24,290 nt of DNA, from the NCBI GenBank assembly GCA_024223125.1, contig JAAEOP010000087.1, positions 1 through 24,290 on the forward strand, read 5' to 3'. Of this stretch, positions 1 to 9,157 are shown piece after piece (position 1 is the first letter of the stretch; every line of letters begins with the position of its first letter). The notes under the pieces are model-generated. The model was given only the letters and a program-made list of their open reading frames with translations, had not been told where the DNA came from and searched no databases. The translations under genes were made by a program, and so were the position numbers. This DNA is from Chloroflexota bacterium. GTDB lineage: Bacteria > Chloroflexota > Anaerolineae > Promineifilales > Promineifilaceae.

Positions 1-138
1 AGCTGAAAAGTCAGCCCCGCCGTGGAGAGACAGCGCCTTGGTGATGGCGGCCGTTAAGGTTGTCTTGCCGTGATCTACGTGTCCAATCGTCCCAATATTC
101 ACATGTGGTTTTTCGCGCACAAATTTTTCTTTGGCCAT
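1..138 (-). CDS. tuf: Elongation factor Tu, N-terminal fragment (cut by window edge)
   Basis: EF-Tu is the GTPase that delivers aminoacyl-tRNA to the ribosome. Only the first 46 codons are present; the rest lies beyond position 1. The visible N-terminus begins [14 protein letters not shown] and runs into the GHVDHGKT P-loop, which is diagnostic of EF-Tu. The ATG at 136-138 is preceded by purine-rich AGGAAAGGGAAACA, a plausible ribosome binding site. It is the last gene of the str cluster, 151 bp after fusA. That gap holds a 58-bp palindromic repeat and a putative separate promoter, so tuf may be transcribed both from the operon and on its own. Confidence 0.97.
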   Translation of the reverse strand, partial: MAKEKFVREKPHVNIGTIGHVDHGKTTLTAAITKALSLHGGADFSA

Positions 139-192
139 TGTTTCCCTTTCCTCTTCAAAAAGATAATTTTTCTAAAACGAACCGGATAACCG

Positions 193-221
193 GTTATAAA
201 TTTCAATTATTGTACTGTCAT
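193..221 (-). promoter_or_regulatory. Putative tuf promoter
   Basis: On the minus strand ATGACA (216-221, 5/6 to the -35 consensus) is followed after exactly 17 nt by TATAAC (193-198, 5/6 to the -10 consensus). The -35 box is made by the terminal arm of the 58-bp repeat at 217-274. A small hairpin (AACCGG-ATAA-CCGGTT, 180-195) overlaps the -10 edge and start region. This is inferred from sequence alone. Confidence 0.5.
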
Positions 222-274
222 ACCCGCAAAGGTGGGTATCCAGATGTGTGGATTCCTGCCTTCGCAGGAATGAC
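217..274. repeat. 58-bp double-hairpin dispersed repeat between fusA and tuf
   Basis: The element is bounded by GTCAT (217-221) and ATGAC (270-274). It holds two hairpins: an 8-bp stem with one G-T pair and loop AAAG (220-239), and a perfect 8-bp stem with loop CTTC (252-271). The arms TCCA/TGGA flank a 6-bp centre. The pattern resembles the REP/MITE-like class in which a GTCATTCC-type end mirrors itself and which is scattered through many bacterial genomes. Only one copy lies in this window. Confidence 0.7.
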
Positions 275-289
275 CTGTATCATTACCAA

Positions 290-2371
290 TTATTTTGCAG
301 CGCCCTTCATAACAGATTCAGCAATTGAATTACTGACAGGGGCATAATGTTCAAATTCCATCGTAAAGGTTCCTCGCCCTTGGGTCATAGACCGTAAGGC
401 AGTGGCGTAGCCAAACATTTCAGCCAAAGGCACTCGTACTTTGATAGCCTGTAAACCCTCAGTTTGCATTTCCATGCCATCAATCATGCCCCGCCGCGAG
501 GAAATATTACCAATAACATCACCGGTATATTCTTCCGGCGTTACTACTTCAACCCGCATAATAGGCTCTAGCAATATAGGCCGTCCCCGTTGAACACCCT
601 CTTTCAGAGCTATTGACCCAGCAATCTTGAAAGCCATCTCCGAGGAGTCTACTTCATGAAAAGAGCCATCATATAAAGTGGCTTTAATATCCACAATGGG
701 GAAGCCGGCCAATACGCCGCTTTCCAGCGCTTCTCTGATGCCCGCTTCGGCCGGTTTAATATATTCACGCGGAACAGCGCCACCTACAATGGCATTTTCA
801 AACACAAACCCAGAACCAGGTTCTAAAGGCTCAAGTTTGATAACAACATGTCCATATTGACCGCGACCACCAGACTGACGCACGAAACGACCGTGTACCT
901 TATCAACCGTTCTCGTAATCGTCTCCCGGTAAGCAACCCGTGGCTTACCTACATTGGCCGCCACCTTAAATTCACGCAAAAGGCGGTCTACCAACACTTC
1001 CAGATGCAGCTCTCCCATCCCATACAAAATTGTTTGTCCGGTCTGGTCATTCACCTTAACCTGGAAAGTAGGATCCTCCTCACTGAGCGATTTCAGAGCC
1101 AGACCCATCTTATCTTGATCCATATTCGTCTTTGGCTCAATAGCTAAAGAAATAACCGGTTCAGGAAATTCAATTGCCTCTAAGATGATGGGCGACTTGG
1201 AGTCAGACAATGTTTCGCCGGTAAAAGTTGTTTTCAAGCCTAGCGTAGCGGCAATATCACCGGCACGAACCTCTTTTAAGTCCTCACGATGATCAGCGTG
1301 CATTCGCAAAATACGGCCGATACGCTCTTTCCTATTTTTCGTTGTATTTAGAACCGTGCTGCCACTAGCCAGCACCCCGGAATAAACTCGGAAATAAGCC
1401 AGCTTACCGACATATGGATCCGTCACAATTTTGAATACCAATGCAGACATCGGCTCATCATCATCCGGACGACGCAGCTCAAGTTCCCCAAAATCGGGGT
1501 TTTGACCTTGCATAGCGGGAACATCCAACGGAGAAGGCAAGTAATACACAATCGCATCCAGAACTCGCTGCACACCTTTGTTACGCAAAGCCGTCCCACA
1601 CAAAACAGGCGTCACCTGATTGTTCACAGTTGCCATACGCAAAGCAGATCGCAACTCTTCTACGCCAATTTCTTCACCTTCCAGATACCGTTCCATCAAG
1701 TCATCATCTGTCTCGACGATGCGTTCCATGATAGCGCTGCGTGCTTCTTCAGCTTCAGCACACATATCCTCTGGAATATCCACAACCTGGGGTTCTGAAC
1801 CGAGATCGTCTTCATCCCAGACGGCCGCTTCCATCTTTAGAAGATCAATAATGCCCTTAAAATTTGATTCACTACCGATAGGTAATTGAATTGCAATTGG
1901 ATTGGCTCCCAACCGTTTCCGAATCATGCTAATAGTACGAACAAAATTGGCGCCAGTACGATCCATCTTATTAACAAAACAGATACGGGGCACACTATAT
2001 TCATCTGCCTGACGCCAAACCGTTTCTGATTGAGGCTCAACACCAGCTACAGCATCAAATACAACGACACCGCCATCTAAAACGCGCAAACTTCGTTGCA
2101 CTTCGGCCGTAAAATCAATATGGCCCGGTGTGTCAATAATATTAATTTGATGATCGAGCCAGAAGGTAGTCGTAGCCGCAGAGGTAATCGTAATCCCCCG
2201 CTCCTGCTCCTGCACCATATGATCCATCGTGGCTGTGCCTTCATGGACCTCGCCCATACGATGAATGACGCCGGTATAATATAGAATACGCTCTGTCGTC
2301 GTAGTCTTACCGGCATCAATATGGGCAATGATGCCAATATTTCTAACTCGTTCTAATGGATAACGACTCAT
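290..2371 (-). CDS. fusA: Elongation factor G
   Basis: EF-G is the translocase GTPase of the ribosome, which also helps recycle ribosomes. The 693-residue length is normal for bacteria. Visible motifs are the P-loop AHIDAGKT (16-23), RGITI switch I (58-62), DTPGH (80-84) and NKMD (134-137). The domain IV/V region has [17 protein letters not shown] and [12 protein letters not shown], all intact. The ATG at 2371 lies 17 bp after the rpsG stop, so the genes are cotranscribed. The Shine-Dalgarno is weak (AGG in GATAGGTTATTGTAA), which suggests translational coupling to rpsG. Confidence 0.99.
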   Translation of the reverse strand: MSRYPLERVRNIGIIAHIDAGKTTTTERILYYTGVIHRMGEVHEGTATMDHMVQEQERGITITSAATTTFWLDHQINIIDTPGHIDFTAEVQRSLRVLDGGVVVFDAVAGVEPQSETVWRQADEYSVPRICFVNKMDRTGANFVRTISMIRKRLGANPIAIQLPIGSESNFKGIIDLLKMEAAVWDEDDLGSEPQVVDIPEDMCAEAEEARSAIMERIVETDDDLMERYLEGEEIGVEELRSALRMATVNNQVTPVLCGTALRNKGVQRVLDAIVYYLPSPLDVPAMQGQNPDFGELELRRPDDDEPMSALVFKIVTDPYVGKLAYFRVYSGVLASGSTVLNTTKNRKERIGRILRMHADHREDLKEVRAGDIAATLGLKTTFTGETLSDSKSPIILEAIEFPEPVISLAIEPKTNMDQDKMGLALKSLSEEDPTFQVKVNDQTGQTILYGMGELHLEVLVDRLLREFKVAANVGKPRVAYRETITRTVDKVHGRFVRQSGGRGQYGHVVIKLEPLEPGSGFVFENAIVGGAVPREYIKPAEAGIREALESGVLAGFPIVDIKATLYDGSFHEVDSSEMAFKIAGSIALKEGVQRGRPILLEPIMRVEVVTPEEYTGDVIGNISSRRGMIDGMEMQTEGLQAIKVRVPLAEMFGYATALRSMTQGRGTFTMEFEHYAPVSNSIAESVMKGAAK

Positions 2372-2388
2372 TTACAATAACCTATCTT

Positions 2389-2859
2389 TTAATATCGGAA
2401 GTGCGAGAATGCGCGGTTCGCTTCTGCCATACGGTGGGCGTCATCACGCTTCTTAATCGCCGCCCCCTGGTTGTTAGCCGCATCCATCAACTCACTAGCT
2501 AACTTCTCTACCATAGAGCGGCCGCTGCGCGCCTGTGCCGCTACCAATATCCAGCGCATTGCCAACGACATTTGCCGGTGTGATTTTACTGGAACCGGCA
2601 CCTGATACGTAGACCCGCCTACCCGTCGCGGCTTCACCTCAACTTGAGGTCTTACATTACTCAGCGCTTGGTCAAACACCTCTAAAGGAGGACGTTTGGC
2701 GCGAGATTCAATCAATTCAAAACTGTCGTACATAACACGTCGCGCCACGCTCTTTTTCCCATCTCTCATAAGACGGTTGATAAACATAGACACATTGACA
2801 CTCTCATACTTCAGGTCAGGTTCAACAATTCGTTTTTCAGGACGATAACGTCTTGGCAT
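2389..2859 (-). CDS. rpsG: 30S ribosomal protein uS7
   Basis: uS7 is a primary 16S rRNA-binding protein that nucleates assembly of the 30S head and lines the E site. The protein is 156 residues, the usual length. It starts MPRRYRPEKRIVEPDLKY and contains the conserved FINRLMRDGKKSVA segment and the beta-hairpin region VEVKPRRVGGSTYQVP. It ends with the AHRMAEANRAFSHFRY tail. A GGAG lies 8 nt before the ATG. It is 20 bp after rpsL and 17 bp before fusA, the classic str order. In E. coli S7 represses this operon by binding near the rpsL-rpsG junction. The short gap here leaves little room for such a site. Confidence 0.99.
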   Translation of the reverse strand: MPRRYRPEKRIVEPDLKYESVNVSMFINRLMRDGKKSVARRVMYDSFELIESRAKRPPLEVFDQALSNVRPQVEVKPRRVGGSTYQVPVPVKSHRQMSLAMRWILVAAQARSGRSMVEKLASELMDAANNQGAAIKKRDDAHRMAEANRAFSHFRY

Positions 2860-2879
2860 AATCTACTCTCCAATCCTAT

Positions 2880-3296
2880 CTATTTTGGCGTCTTAGCTCC
2901 ATACTTGGAACGACCTTGCTTACGGTCATCAACGCCGCCGGCATCCAGTGTGCCCCGCACAATGTGATAACGTACCCCGGGTAAATCTTTTACACGACCG
3001 CCACGAACAAGCACCACAGAATGGTCTTGCAAAGAGTGTCCTTCGCCAGGAATATACGCCGTTACTTCAATGCCATTTGTTAAACGAACACGGGCTACTT
3101 TACGCAATGCTGAGTTCGGTTTTTTAGGCGTCAACGTTTTTACCTGAGTGCAAACACCTCGTTTCTGTGGCGCTCCTTTGGGCTGACGTGTACGCCGTTG
3201 CTTAAAGGAGTTAAATGTATATTGTAAAGCGGGGGCCGTACTTTTCTTTGATTTAGGAGTACGCCCCTTACGGACAAGCTGATTAATTGTCGGCAC
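2880..3296 (-). CDS. rpsL: 30S ribosomal protein uS12
   Basis: uS12 sits at the decoding centre and affects translational accuracy. The 138-residue protein has the invariant [21 protein letters not shown] and [18 protein letters not shown] segments, with the lysines where streptomycin-resistance changes occur in other bacteria still wild type. Relative to E. coli there is an insert of about 15 residues around [14 protein letters not shown], of the kind also found in Gram-positive lineages. The start is GTG (3294-3296) with AAGGAG 10 nt upstream. It is the first gene of the str operon, behind a leader of about 270 nt. Confidence 0.99.
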   Translation of the reverse strand: MPTINQLVRKGRTPKSKKSTAPALQYTFNSFKQRRTRQPKGAPQKRGVCTQVKTLTPKKPNSALRKVARVRLTNGIEVTAYIPGEGHSLQDHSVVLVRGGRVKDLPGVRYHIVRGTLDAGGVDDRKQGRSKYGAKTPK

Positions 3297-3318
3297 GCTA
3301 GATCTTCTCCTTGTCTAA

Positions 3319-3369
3319 TAGCCGCGGCTTCCATACCGCGTAGTCTGCACGAAAGCGATTTCGCGGCTA
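3319..3369 (-). promoter_or_regulatory. Leader hairpin just upstream of rpsL ribosome binding site
   Basis: Arms TAGCCGCG (3319-3326) and CGCGGCTA (3362-3369) form a perfect 8-bp stem ending seven bases before the AAGGAG of rpsL (3307-3312). The loop contains another CCGCG (3337-3341) that can compete for the same CGCGG arm, so two alternative folds are possible. Regulation is an inference. Confidence 0.45.
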
Positions 3370-3471
3370 CAACTGATTCTTGACCATTACACTTATTAGC
3401 TTTTCTCTTCTCTTATTCAAAAATAGATGCCGCACTGTTCTTTACAAACAATCCGACATCACCTTGCGACA

Positions 3472-3511
3472 ATGGAGGCCATCACAGTTATATAAACTTG
3501 ATGGCCTCCAT
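3472..3511 (-). promoter_or_regulatory. Strong hairpin in the rpsL leader / rpoB-rpsL gap
   Basis: Arms ATGGAGGCCATCA (3472-3484) and TGATGGCCTCCAT (3499-3511) are perfectly complementary over 13 bp. After one bulged base, AGTT/AACT extends the stem by 4 bp around an ATATA loop. No T-run follows on either strand, so it is not a standard intrinsic terminator. A smaller perfect hairpin, GTAACTA-CGCATT-TAGTTAC, lies beside it at 3530-3549. Both would be transcribed as part of the str leader if the promoter at 3577-3604 is right. They could also mark the end of rpoB transcripts. Confidence 0.6.
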
Positions 3512-3549
3512 GTACCACATATTCAATTAGTAACTACGCATTTAGTTAC

Positions 3550-3592
3550 CTGTTTGTGACAGACATACGAAACGGGATTCTATCACAAACAG
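3550..3592. promoter_or_regulatory. 10-bp inverted repeat bracketing the rpsL promoter -10 box
   Basis: CTGTTTGTGA (3550-3559) and TCACAAACAG (3583-3592) are perfect inverted repeats with a 23-bp centre. On the minus strand one arm lies in the -35/-10 spacer and the other just past the expected start site, the layout of an operator for a dimeric regulator. It could instead form an early transcript hairpin only if transcription began further upstream. Confidence 0.45.
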
Positions 3593-3604
3593 ACAACCTG
3601 TCAA
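3577..3604 (-). promoter_or_regulatory. Promoter of the str operon (rpsL-rpsG-fusA-tuf)
   Basis: On the minus strand TTGACA (3599-3604) is followed after 16 nt by TAGAAT (3577-3582), with TG one base before the -10 hexamer (extended -10). The start site would be near 3570, giving a leader of about 270 nt before the GTG of rpsL. Ribosomal-protein genes usually have strong promoters of this type. The site is predicted from sequence only. Confidence 0.7.
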
Positions 3605-3679
3605 ACAGATTTTTTCAGTAGCATATTAGCTATTAAAGTTGTATTCAGGCTCAATGAATAAGCATCAACCTGCTATTTT

Positions 3680-6600
3680 CTAACGTCGGCTACGCGCCAG
3701 ATCCATCAAACCAGTACCTGCATATCGGCGCGTTTTCTTGTCATCTTCTTTGCCAAAACGGAATGTATCACCTGATTCGGTTACAGCTTCTACTGCCAAT
3801 CCCAGGCTTTGCAATTCCTTAACCAAAACGCGGAAGGAAGCAGGTACACCAGGCTCGTCAATAGGTTCGTTCTTAACAATAGCTTCGTAGGTTTTCACCC
3901 GACCTTGAACATCATCAGATTTAACTGTCAACATCTCTTGCAAGGTAAAAGCAGCGCCATAAGCTTCTAACGCCCACACTTCCATTTCACCAAAACGTTG
4001 ACCGCCAAATTGGGCTTTACCGCCTAATGGCTGTTGGGTCACAAGAGAGTACGGACCAGTTGAGCGGGCATGAGCTTTGTCTTCAACCAAATGGGCAAGT
4101 TTAAGCATATGCAGCACGCCGACGGTCACGGGTTGGTCAAATGATTTGCCCGATTGACCGTTATACAGTTTTTCTTTGCCCAGAATGGGTAATGGGTCGT
4201 GGGTTGCAGTGGTAATCAGATGGGACAATTCCTGCAACTTAGTCAAATCAGTTTTCATTGGATCTACTTTGACAGCGTCTGGCAGAACCGCATCATATTT
4301 TTCTTGCATATATGAGAACCACTCGCGAACACAACTTTCTACGGCCGTTTCATTACTACTCACCCACTGTTGTTTGCGTCGCGTATCCCAATCTTCAGGA
4401 AAAACAAGATGGCCGTCCCATTCACGGGTATGTAACCATTCACGGGCCACTGCATAGCGAGCATATTGTTCGTCAGTTTCTAGCTTTTCAATGTTGTACC
4501 CTTTTTCACCCAGCCAACTGGTAACAAAAAGACGCCGCGCTTCTTTCTTATCTGTAATAGATTCCAGATCGTATTCGATTTCTGACAACCAATCCCAAGA
4601 CCACTCCACAGCCACCTGCCAGGCCCGCTCCAGCAACCAGGCTCGACCCAACTCGGCCGAAATTTCAAACTCACTTGCCCCATCAAACACTGGGGTAATA
4701 GCCCTGAAACCCAAACGGGAAGCTGCCCAACCCAGGTGCGTTTCTAACACTTGTCCGATGTTCATACGGCCGGGCACACCCAACGGGCTAAGAATAATAT
4801 CAATCGGTGTTCCATCTTCCAGATAGGGCATATCCTCAATAGGTACAACTTTAGAAATAACGCCTTTGTTCCCATGACGGCCGGCCATCTTATCACCAAC
4901 CGATAATTTACGACGTTGGGCCACACTAACCCGAACCATTGTCTCTACGCCGGCCGGTAAGTCACGATCATGCTGACGGTCAAAGACATGGACATCTACA
5001 ACCTTACCTCGTGCTCCATGCGGCAAGCGCAGGCTGGAATCTTTTACTTCACGGGCTTTATCACCAAAAATAGCCCGTAATAGTTTTTCCTCTGGACTAA
5101 GTTCTTTTTCACCTTTGGGGGTGATTTTACCCACCAGGATATCCATCTCATTGACATTTGCACCCACACGAATAATACCGCGCTCATCCAGGTCTTTCAG
5201 GGCGTCTTCACTGACATTGGGAATATCATAAGTGATTTCTTCCGGTCCTAATTTGGTATCTCGCGCTTCTACCTCATGTTTTTCAATATGGACTGAAGTG
5301 AAGCGATCCTCACGAACTAATCGCTCACTCACTAAAATCGCATCTTCAAAGTTGCCCCCTTCCCATGAAAGAAATGCAACAACCACATCTTGACCCAAAG
5401 CCAGTTCGCCATATTGAGTTGAAGAACTATCAGCGATGACATCCCCCTTTTGAAGGCGCTGACCTTTCACCACAATGGGGCTTTGATCAATGCAGGTACT
5501 CTGATTGGAGCGGGTGTACTTGCGTAAATTATACTCATGCGGCCCATCGTCACTGGCAACAACAACCCTGTCTCCAGTTACAGAAACAACTTCGCCATCA
5601 TGAGCAGCCACAACAATTTGGCCGGAGTTATGCGCGGCGTAGATTTCCATCCCCGTACTGACGACAGGCACATCTGGCTTTAGCAGAGGCACTGCCTGAC
5701 GCTGCATATTAGACCCCATGAGCGCCCGGTTGGCATCATCATGGTCCAGGAAGGGAATTAAAGCGGCCGAAATACCCACAATCTGGCGCGGAGCCACATC
5801 AATAAAATCAATTCGCTGCACAGACGAGAAGCGGAACTGCTGGTTACGTCGTGAGGAAACGCGACGGTCTATAAATTGGCCGTCGTCATCCAATCGGGCA
5901 TTGGCCTGAGCAATAGTGTAATGATCTTCCTCGTCAGCAGACATATATACAAATTCGTTAGTAACATATGGTTTTACGCTGACTGATTCAATTTCTGCTT
6001 CACGAATTTCTTCCAGGTTTTCAGCATTGATTTTCTGGTTGGCGGTGGCAATGATTTCACCGGTATCAGGGTTAACGACATTATTAAAAGCGTCGTGCCC
6101 AATCAGGTCATCACTGTCTGTAGCAATTGTGTTGTATACGCGTCGGTACGGTGTTTCGATGAAACCGTATTTGTTCACCCGACCGTAAGCCGCCAAACGA
6201 CCAATCAAACCAATATTTGGCCCTTCCGGGGTTTCAATGGGGCAGATACGGCCGTAATGACTATGATGCACATCACGCACCTCAAACCCGGCCCGCTCCC
6301 GACGTAAACCACCCGGCCCTAACGCCGAAAGTGTCCGTTTATGCGTCAATTCTGCCAGCGGATTGGCCTGTTCCATAAACTGGCTCAACTGTGAACTACC
6401 AAAAAACTCGCGCACGGCCGCCACAACTGGACGAATATTAATCAAAGAGACCGGCGTAATCGTTTCGCTGTCACGGATAGACATACGTTCCTTAACCACC
6501 CGTTCCATACGGCGCAACCCTACACGTAGTTTGGCTTGCAGCAGTTCACCTACCGTCTTCACCCGCCGGTTGCCCAGATGGTCAATATCATCCGGCCCCT

Positions 6601-7618
6601 CAAGGCCATTGTTAATATTTATCAGGCGGCGCACCACTCTCACAATATCCTGCTGCGTCAATGTACGATGTTCTAAAGGTACAATATCCTGCAAATTCAA
6701 TTTCTTATTTAATTTATAACGTCCCACTCGTGCCAGATCATAACGACGGCCGTCAAACAGTTGTTCATGCAGATATTGTTCTGCATTTTCCAATGTCGGT
6801 GGGTCGCCAGGGCGCATACGTTTGTAAAACTCGATCAATGCCTGCTGTGCCACACTCTTTTTAGGATCATTCCACTCCAGTTCCTGTTCGATACTGCCTT
6901 GAATGTAAAGACGTTCAGCGCTGGTATCTACATCTTCAAACAGAGATAGCAACTCCTCGTCACTGCCTGTCTTAAAAACAGGATTCCCCAAGCCGTCATC
7001 TACGGCCGCTAACGCGCGCAAAAATAATGTTACTGGTATAGTCCGCTTGCGGTTAAATTTGACGGTGATGTAATCAGTCTTGCGTGTTTCAAACTCTATC
7101 CAGGCGCCTCGATCCGGGATAAGCTTACCCATGGCCAACGGCCGTCCCGTCGTCCGCTCTTCCTGAACTTCAAAATAAGCTCCCGGCGACCGAATCAACT
7201 GACTCACCACTACCCGTTCCGTACCATTAATAACAAAGGTGCCAGCCGGCGTCATCAGCGGAAAATCACCCATAAAAATTTCCTGGACAATTGGCTGATC
7301 CAAATCCGTGCTGTAAAGCAGGGCCTTCACATATAGCGGCGCGGCATAACTCATGTCACGCTCAACACATTCCTCCACGTTATATTTAGGCTCACCAAAC
7401 CAATATTTCAGATCAAAGCCTTCTGTTTCTGGATGTTTGCTGGGAAAATAGAGCTTCAAATCTTTATTGAAGCTTTCAATTGGCGAAACCTCGTTAAACA
7501 GCTCTGCCAGACTTTCATTAATGAACTGTGCAAAGGAATCTAACTGAACATCAATCAATGTTGGCAATTCCAACAGATCCGTCATGCGTGCATACGTTTT
7601 AATGGGTAATTTAGCCAT
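3680..7618 (-). CDS. rpoB: RNA polymerase beta subunit, with a Trp-rich insertion
   Basis: This is the catalytic beta subunit of RNA polymerase. Conserved segments include [22 protein letters not shown] and [19 protein letters not shown] with [15 protein letters not shown] (fork loop and rifampicin pocket), [16 protein letters not shown], and near the C-terminus [18 protein letters not shown] and [15 protein letters not shown]. In the rifampicin cluster, E. coli Asp516 and Asn518 correspond to Glu and Ala here. Between [12 protein letters not shown] and [12 protein letters not shown] (residues about 980-1140) lies about 150 residues absent from E. coli and actinobacterial RpoB, with 11 tryptophans. 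The protein is 1312 residues. AGGGA lies a few bases before the ATG. Neither rplJ/rplL nor rpoC adjoins it, which is unusual. Confidence 0.98.
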   Translation of the reverse strand: MAKLPIKTYARMTDLLELPTLIDVQLDSFAQFINESLAELFNEVSPIESFNKDLKLYFPSKHPETEGFDLKYWFGEPKYNVEECVERDMSYAAPLYVKALLYSTDLDQPIVQEIFMGDFPLMTPAGTFVINGTERVVVSQLIRSPGAYFEVQEERTTGRPLAMGKLIPDRGAWIEFETRKTDYITVKFNRKRTIPVTLFLRALAAVDDGLGNPVFKTGSDEELLSLFEDVDTSAERLYIQGSIEQELEWNDPKKSVAQQALIEFYKRMRPGDPPTLENAEQYLHEQLFDGRRYDLARVGRYKLNKKLNLQDIVPLEHRTLTQQDIVRVVRRLININNGLEGPDDIDHLGNRRVKTVGELLQAKLRVGLRRMERVVKERMSIRDSETITPVSLINIRPVVAAVREFFGSSQLSQFMEQANPLAELTHKRTLSALGPGGLRRERAGFEVRDVHHSHYGRICPIETPEGPNIGLIGRLAAYGRVNKYGFIETPYRRVYNTIATDSDDLIGHDAFNNVVNPDTGEIIATANQKINAENLEEIREAEIESVSVKPYVTNEFVYMSADEEDHYTIAQANARLDDDGQFIDRRVSSRRNQQFRFSSVQRIDFIDVAPRQIVGISAALIPFLDHDDANRALMGSNMQRQAVPLLKPDVPVVSTGMEIYAAHNSGQIVVAAHDGEVVSVTGDRVVVASDDGPHEYNLRKYTRSNQSTCIDQSPIVVKGQRLQKGDVIADSSSTQYGELALGQDVVVAFLSWEGGNFEDAILVSERLVREDRFTSVHIEKHEVEARDTKLGPEEITYDIPNVSEDALKDLDERGIIRVGANVNEMDILVGKITPKGEKELSPEEKLLRAIFGDKAREVKDSSLRLPHGARGKVVDVHVFDRQHDRDLPAGVETMVRVSVAQRRKLSVGDKMAGRHGNKGVISKVVPIEDMPYLEDGTPIDIILSPLGVPGRMNIGQVLETHLGWAASRLGFRAITPVFDGASEFEISAELGRAWLLERAWQVAVEWSWDWLSEIEYDLESITDKKEARRLFVTSWLGEKGYNIEKLETDEQYARYAVAREWLHTREWDGHLVFPEDWDTRRKQQWVSSNETAVESCVREWFSYMQEKYDAVLPDAVKVDPMKTDLTKLQELSHLITTATHDPLPILGKEKLYNGQSGKSFDQPVTVGVLHMLKLAHLVEDKAHARSTGPYSLVTQQPLGGKAQFGGQRFGEMEVWALEAYGAAFTLQEMLTVKSDDVQGRVKTYEAIVKNEPIDEPGVPASFRVLVKELQSLGLAVEAVTESGDTFRFGKEDDKKTRRYAGTGLMDLARSRR

Positions 7619-7698
7619 TTATATCCCTGCTCCCTGAATTATTTATCTCTTCTCAACCGGTGGAACAAATTGACCACTTGTCCCACATAACCACAAAG

Positions 7699-7732
7699 AA
7701 AGGGTGCAACGGAATGATTGCCGCACCCCTTT
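7699..7732 (-). terminator. Terminator-like hairpin inside the rpoB leader
   Basis: On the minus strand AAAGGGGTGC and GCACCCTTT pair with a single bulged G, and the stem is followed by TTTCTTTG. The hairpin lies 74 bp downstream of the GT4 stop codon and 80 bp upstream of the rpoB start, but downstream of the consensus promoter at 7789-7817. It may therefore end GT4 transcripts, attenuate rpoB transcripts, or both. Confidence 0.55.
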
Positions 7733-7788
7733 GAATACAATTATTATCTCCCCCACCATCAGACCATTTTGCTAATATGCGAACGGGA

Positions 7789-7817
7789 ATTATATAGACG
7801 GGGGTTTATTTTGTCAA
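7789..7817 (-). promoter_or_regulatory. Full-consensus sigma-70 promoter for rpoB
   Basis: On the minus strand TTGACA (7812-7817), a 17-nt spacer, then TATAAT (7789-7794): a 12/12 match with optimal spacing. The -35 box lies inside the last codons of the glycosyltransferase gene, whose stop is at 7806-7808. The start site would be near 7782, giving a leader of about 164 nt. The main sigma factor of this organism evidently recognises the ordinary consensus. Confidence 0.88.
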
Positions 7818-9008
7818 GGTGCGATACAAGCTGACAATTCTTTCCCCGGCCCGCTGCCAACTATATTCAGTCAGCGCCCGTTGGCGCAGTTTTTGCCCCA
7901 AATCGTACTGTTTTGGAGGATGGTGTAGCAAATCAGCAATAGCCTCTGTAAATACGGCCGCATCTCCCAATGGTGCATAAACGCCAAACTTACCCAGATA
8001 TTCACGATGTACAGGTGAATCATAGGCCACAACAGGCTGGGCCAAAGCCATGTAATTGAGCAATTTACCACTGCCTTCGCTGCTAGACATTTTGGGAGCT
8101 ACGGCAATATCCCCCAACGATAAACAAACTGGCGCGTCCCGATACTCTATCTTGCCGGTGAAGGTCATGATGTCGTCTACATGATGATTAGCAGCCATAT
8201 GTTTGTAGTGATCTACATTGGGGTAGCCCATAACCAGAAAATGAACCTTCTCGCCACGCTGTTTTAAGCGCACGGCCGCCTGAATGATGTGCGGGATACC
8301 CTGATAATCTGTCAGTAAACCCAGATAAGCAACGACGGGACAATTTTCAGGGATACCGAATCGTTTCCGCAGCGTTTGCTTCATTTCAGGGGTAAAGTTA
8401 TCGGGGTTAAAGCGAACTGTATCGGCACAATCTGGCAGGGGATGGAGCTGGGCTGTGGGGACGCCAAAATCGTTTTGCAGCAGATTGGTTGCCTGTAAGG
8501 AACTGGTGAGAATGGCATCGGGCAGTTTGTTGATGAACTTTTCTAACCGTAAAGCCCAGGCGTAGACACGGCCGTCCCTAGCCAAAAATAGATGATCCGC
8601 CATTTCGGCGGTTAAGCTACCCTGGAAATCAAACACCAGGGGAACGCGCAATATTCTGGCCAACAGACCGCCAATCAAAGCGCCTTCGTGCATGTGGCCA
8701 TGAATAACATCCGGCCGGTAGCGCAGCCCTTCAAGCACAGTCTGCCAGGCCAAATAAACATCAAAAGCAGCTTTGTGGCGCGAGGAGCCAACTTCATAAT
8801 CTGTATGCCAGGGCAACGGCCGTGTCCGCCGAATATCCAGACCCGGCATATCGCTCCCCTTATAATAGGTAACGATAGCCACCTCGTGCCCCATGCCCTG
8901 CAATACGCGCGTTTCTTCCAGGATACGAATATGCCCCCCATAATCACTAAAAAAGGAAGTGGGGGCAATCATGAGGATGCGTAACGGTCGTGTCGCCGCT
9001 ACATCCAT
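7806..9008 (-). CDS. Glycosyltransferase family 4 (GT-B fold)
   Basis: A retaining glycosyltransferase of the GT4 family, expected to act in the cytoplasm at the membrane on a lipid or glycan acceptor; substrate unknown. The N-terminal Rossmann half has RILMIAPTSFFSDYGGH and DVIHGHMHEGALIGG. The C-terminal donor half has VVAYLGLLTDYQGI, MTFTGKIEYRDAP and SSEGSGKLLNYMALAQPVVA. In the last motif the first Glu of the family's nucleotide-sugar site is present, while the usual KLxEYMA Glu is Asn. I chose ATG 9008 (AGGA 7 nt upstream, 400 residues). ATG 9050 or TTG 9068 would add 14 or 20 residues without a good ribosome site. It follows a terminator-like hairpin, so it may have its own promoter. 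Confidence 0.9.
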   Translation of the reverse strand: MDVAATRPLRILMIAPTSFFSDYGGHIRILEETRVLQGMGHEVAIVTYYKGSDMPGLDIRRTRPLPWHTDYEVGSSRHKAAFDVYLAWQTVLEGLRYRPDVIHGHMHEGALIGGLLARILRVPLVFDFQGSLTAEMADHLFLARDGRVYAWALRLEKFINKLPDAILTSSLQATNLLQNDFGVPTAQLHPLPDCADTVRFNPDNFTPEMKQTLRKRFGIPENCPVVAYLGLLTDYQGIPHIIQAAVRLKQRGEKVHFLVMGYPNVDHYKHMAANHHVDDIMTFTGKIEYRDAPVCLSLGDIAVAPKMSSSEGSGKLLNYMALAQPVVAYDSPVHREYLGKFGVYAPLGDAAVFTEAIADLLHHPPKQYDLGQKLRQRALTEYSWQRAGERIVSLYRTLTK

Positions 9009-9093
9009 AACATCATCCTGTTTTTGCATCAAAATCTTAGATTGAGTCATCAGGTTAGGCTTTTTCAAAAATTAAATGATCCTACCCGTTTTG

Positions 9094-9156
9094 AAAAAAC
9101 CTCCAGCCAATTCCCGAAATGGCATCAATTCGGGATCATTATTTTCCGGAATTGGC
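9094..9156 (-). terminator. Hairpin with T-run after the TyrA-like gene
   Basis: GCCAATTCC (9106-9114) and GGAATTGGC (9148-9156) form a perfect 9-bp stem. On the minus strand it is followed, after CTGGAGG, by six Ts. A second 7-bp stem, TCCCGAA (112-118) with TTCGGGA (129-135 of the 9-kb block), shares bases with the first, so two folds compete. The position directly after the stop at 9158 suits a terminator. The long loop and spacer lower confidence. Confidence 0.5.
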
Positions 9157-9157
9157 C

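Noticed and set aside
3680..7618. Rifampicin-pocket differences (Glu and Ala at E. coli positions 516 and 518) as evidence of acquired resistance
   Set aside because: The main resistance positions (His526, Arg529, Ser531) are wild type, and such conservative differences are normal between phyla.
9061..9157. rho-independent terminator serving the plus strand
   Set aside because: No plus-strand gene precedes it. The T-run is on the minus-strand side of the hairpin.
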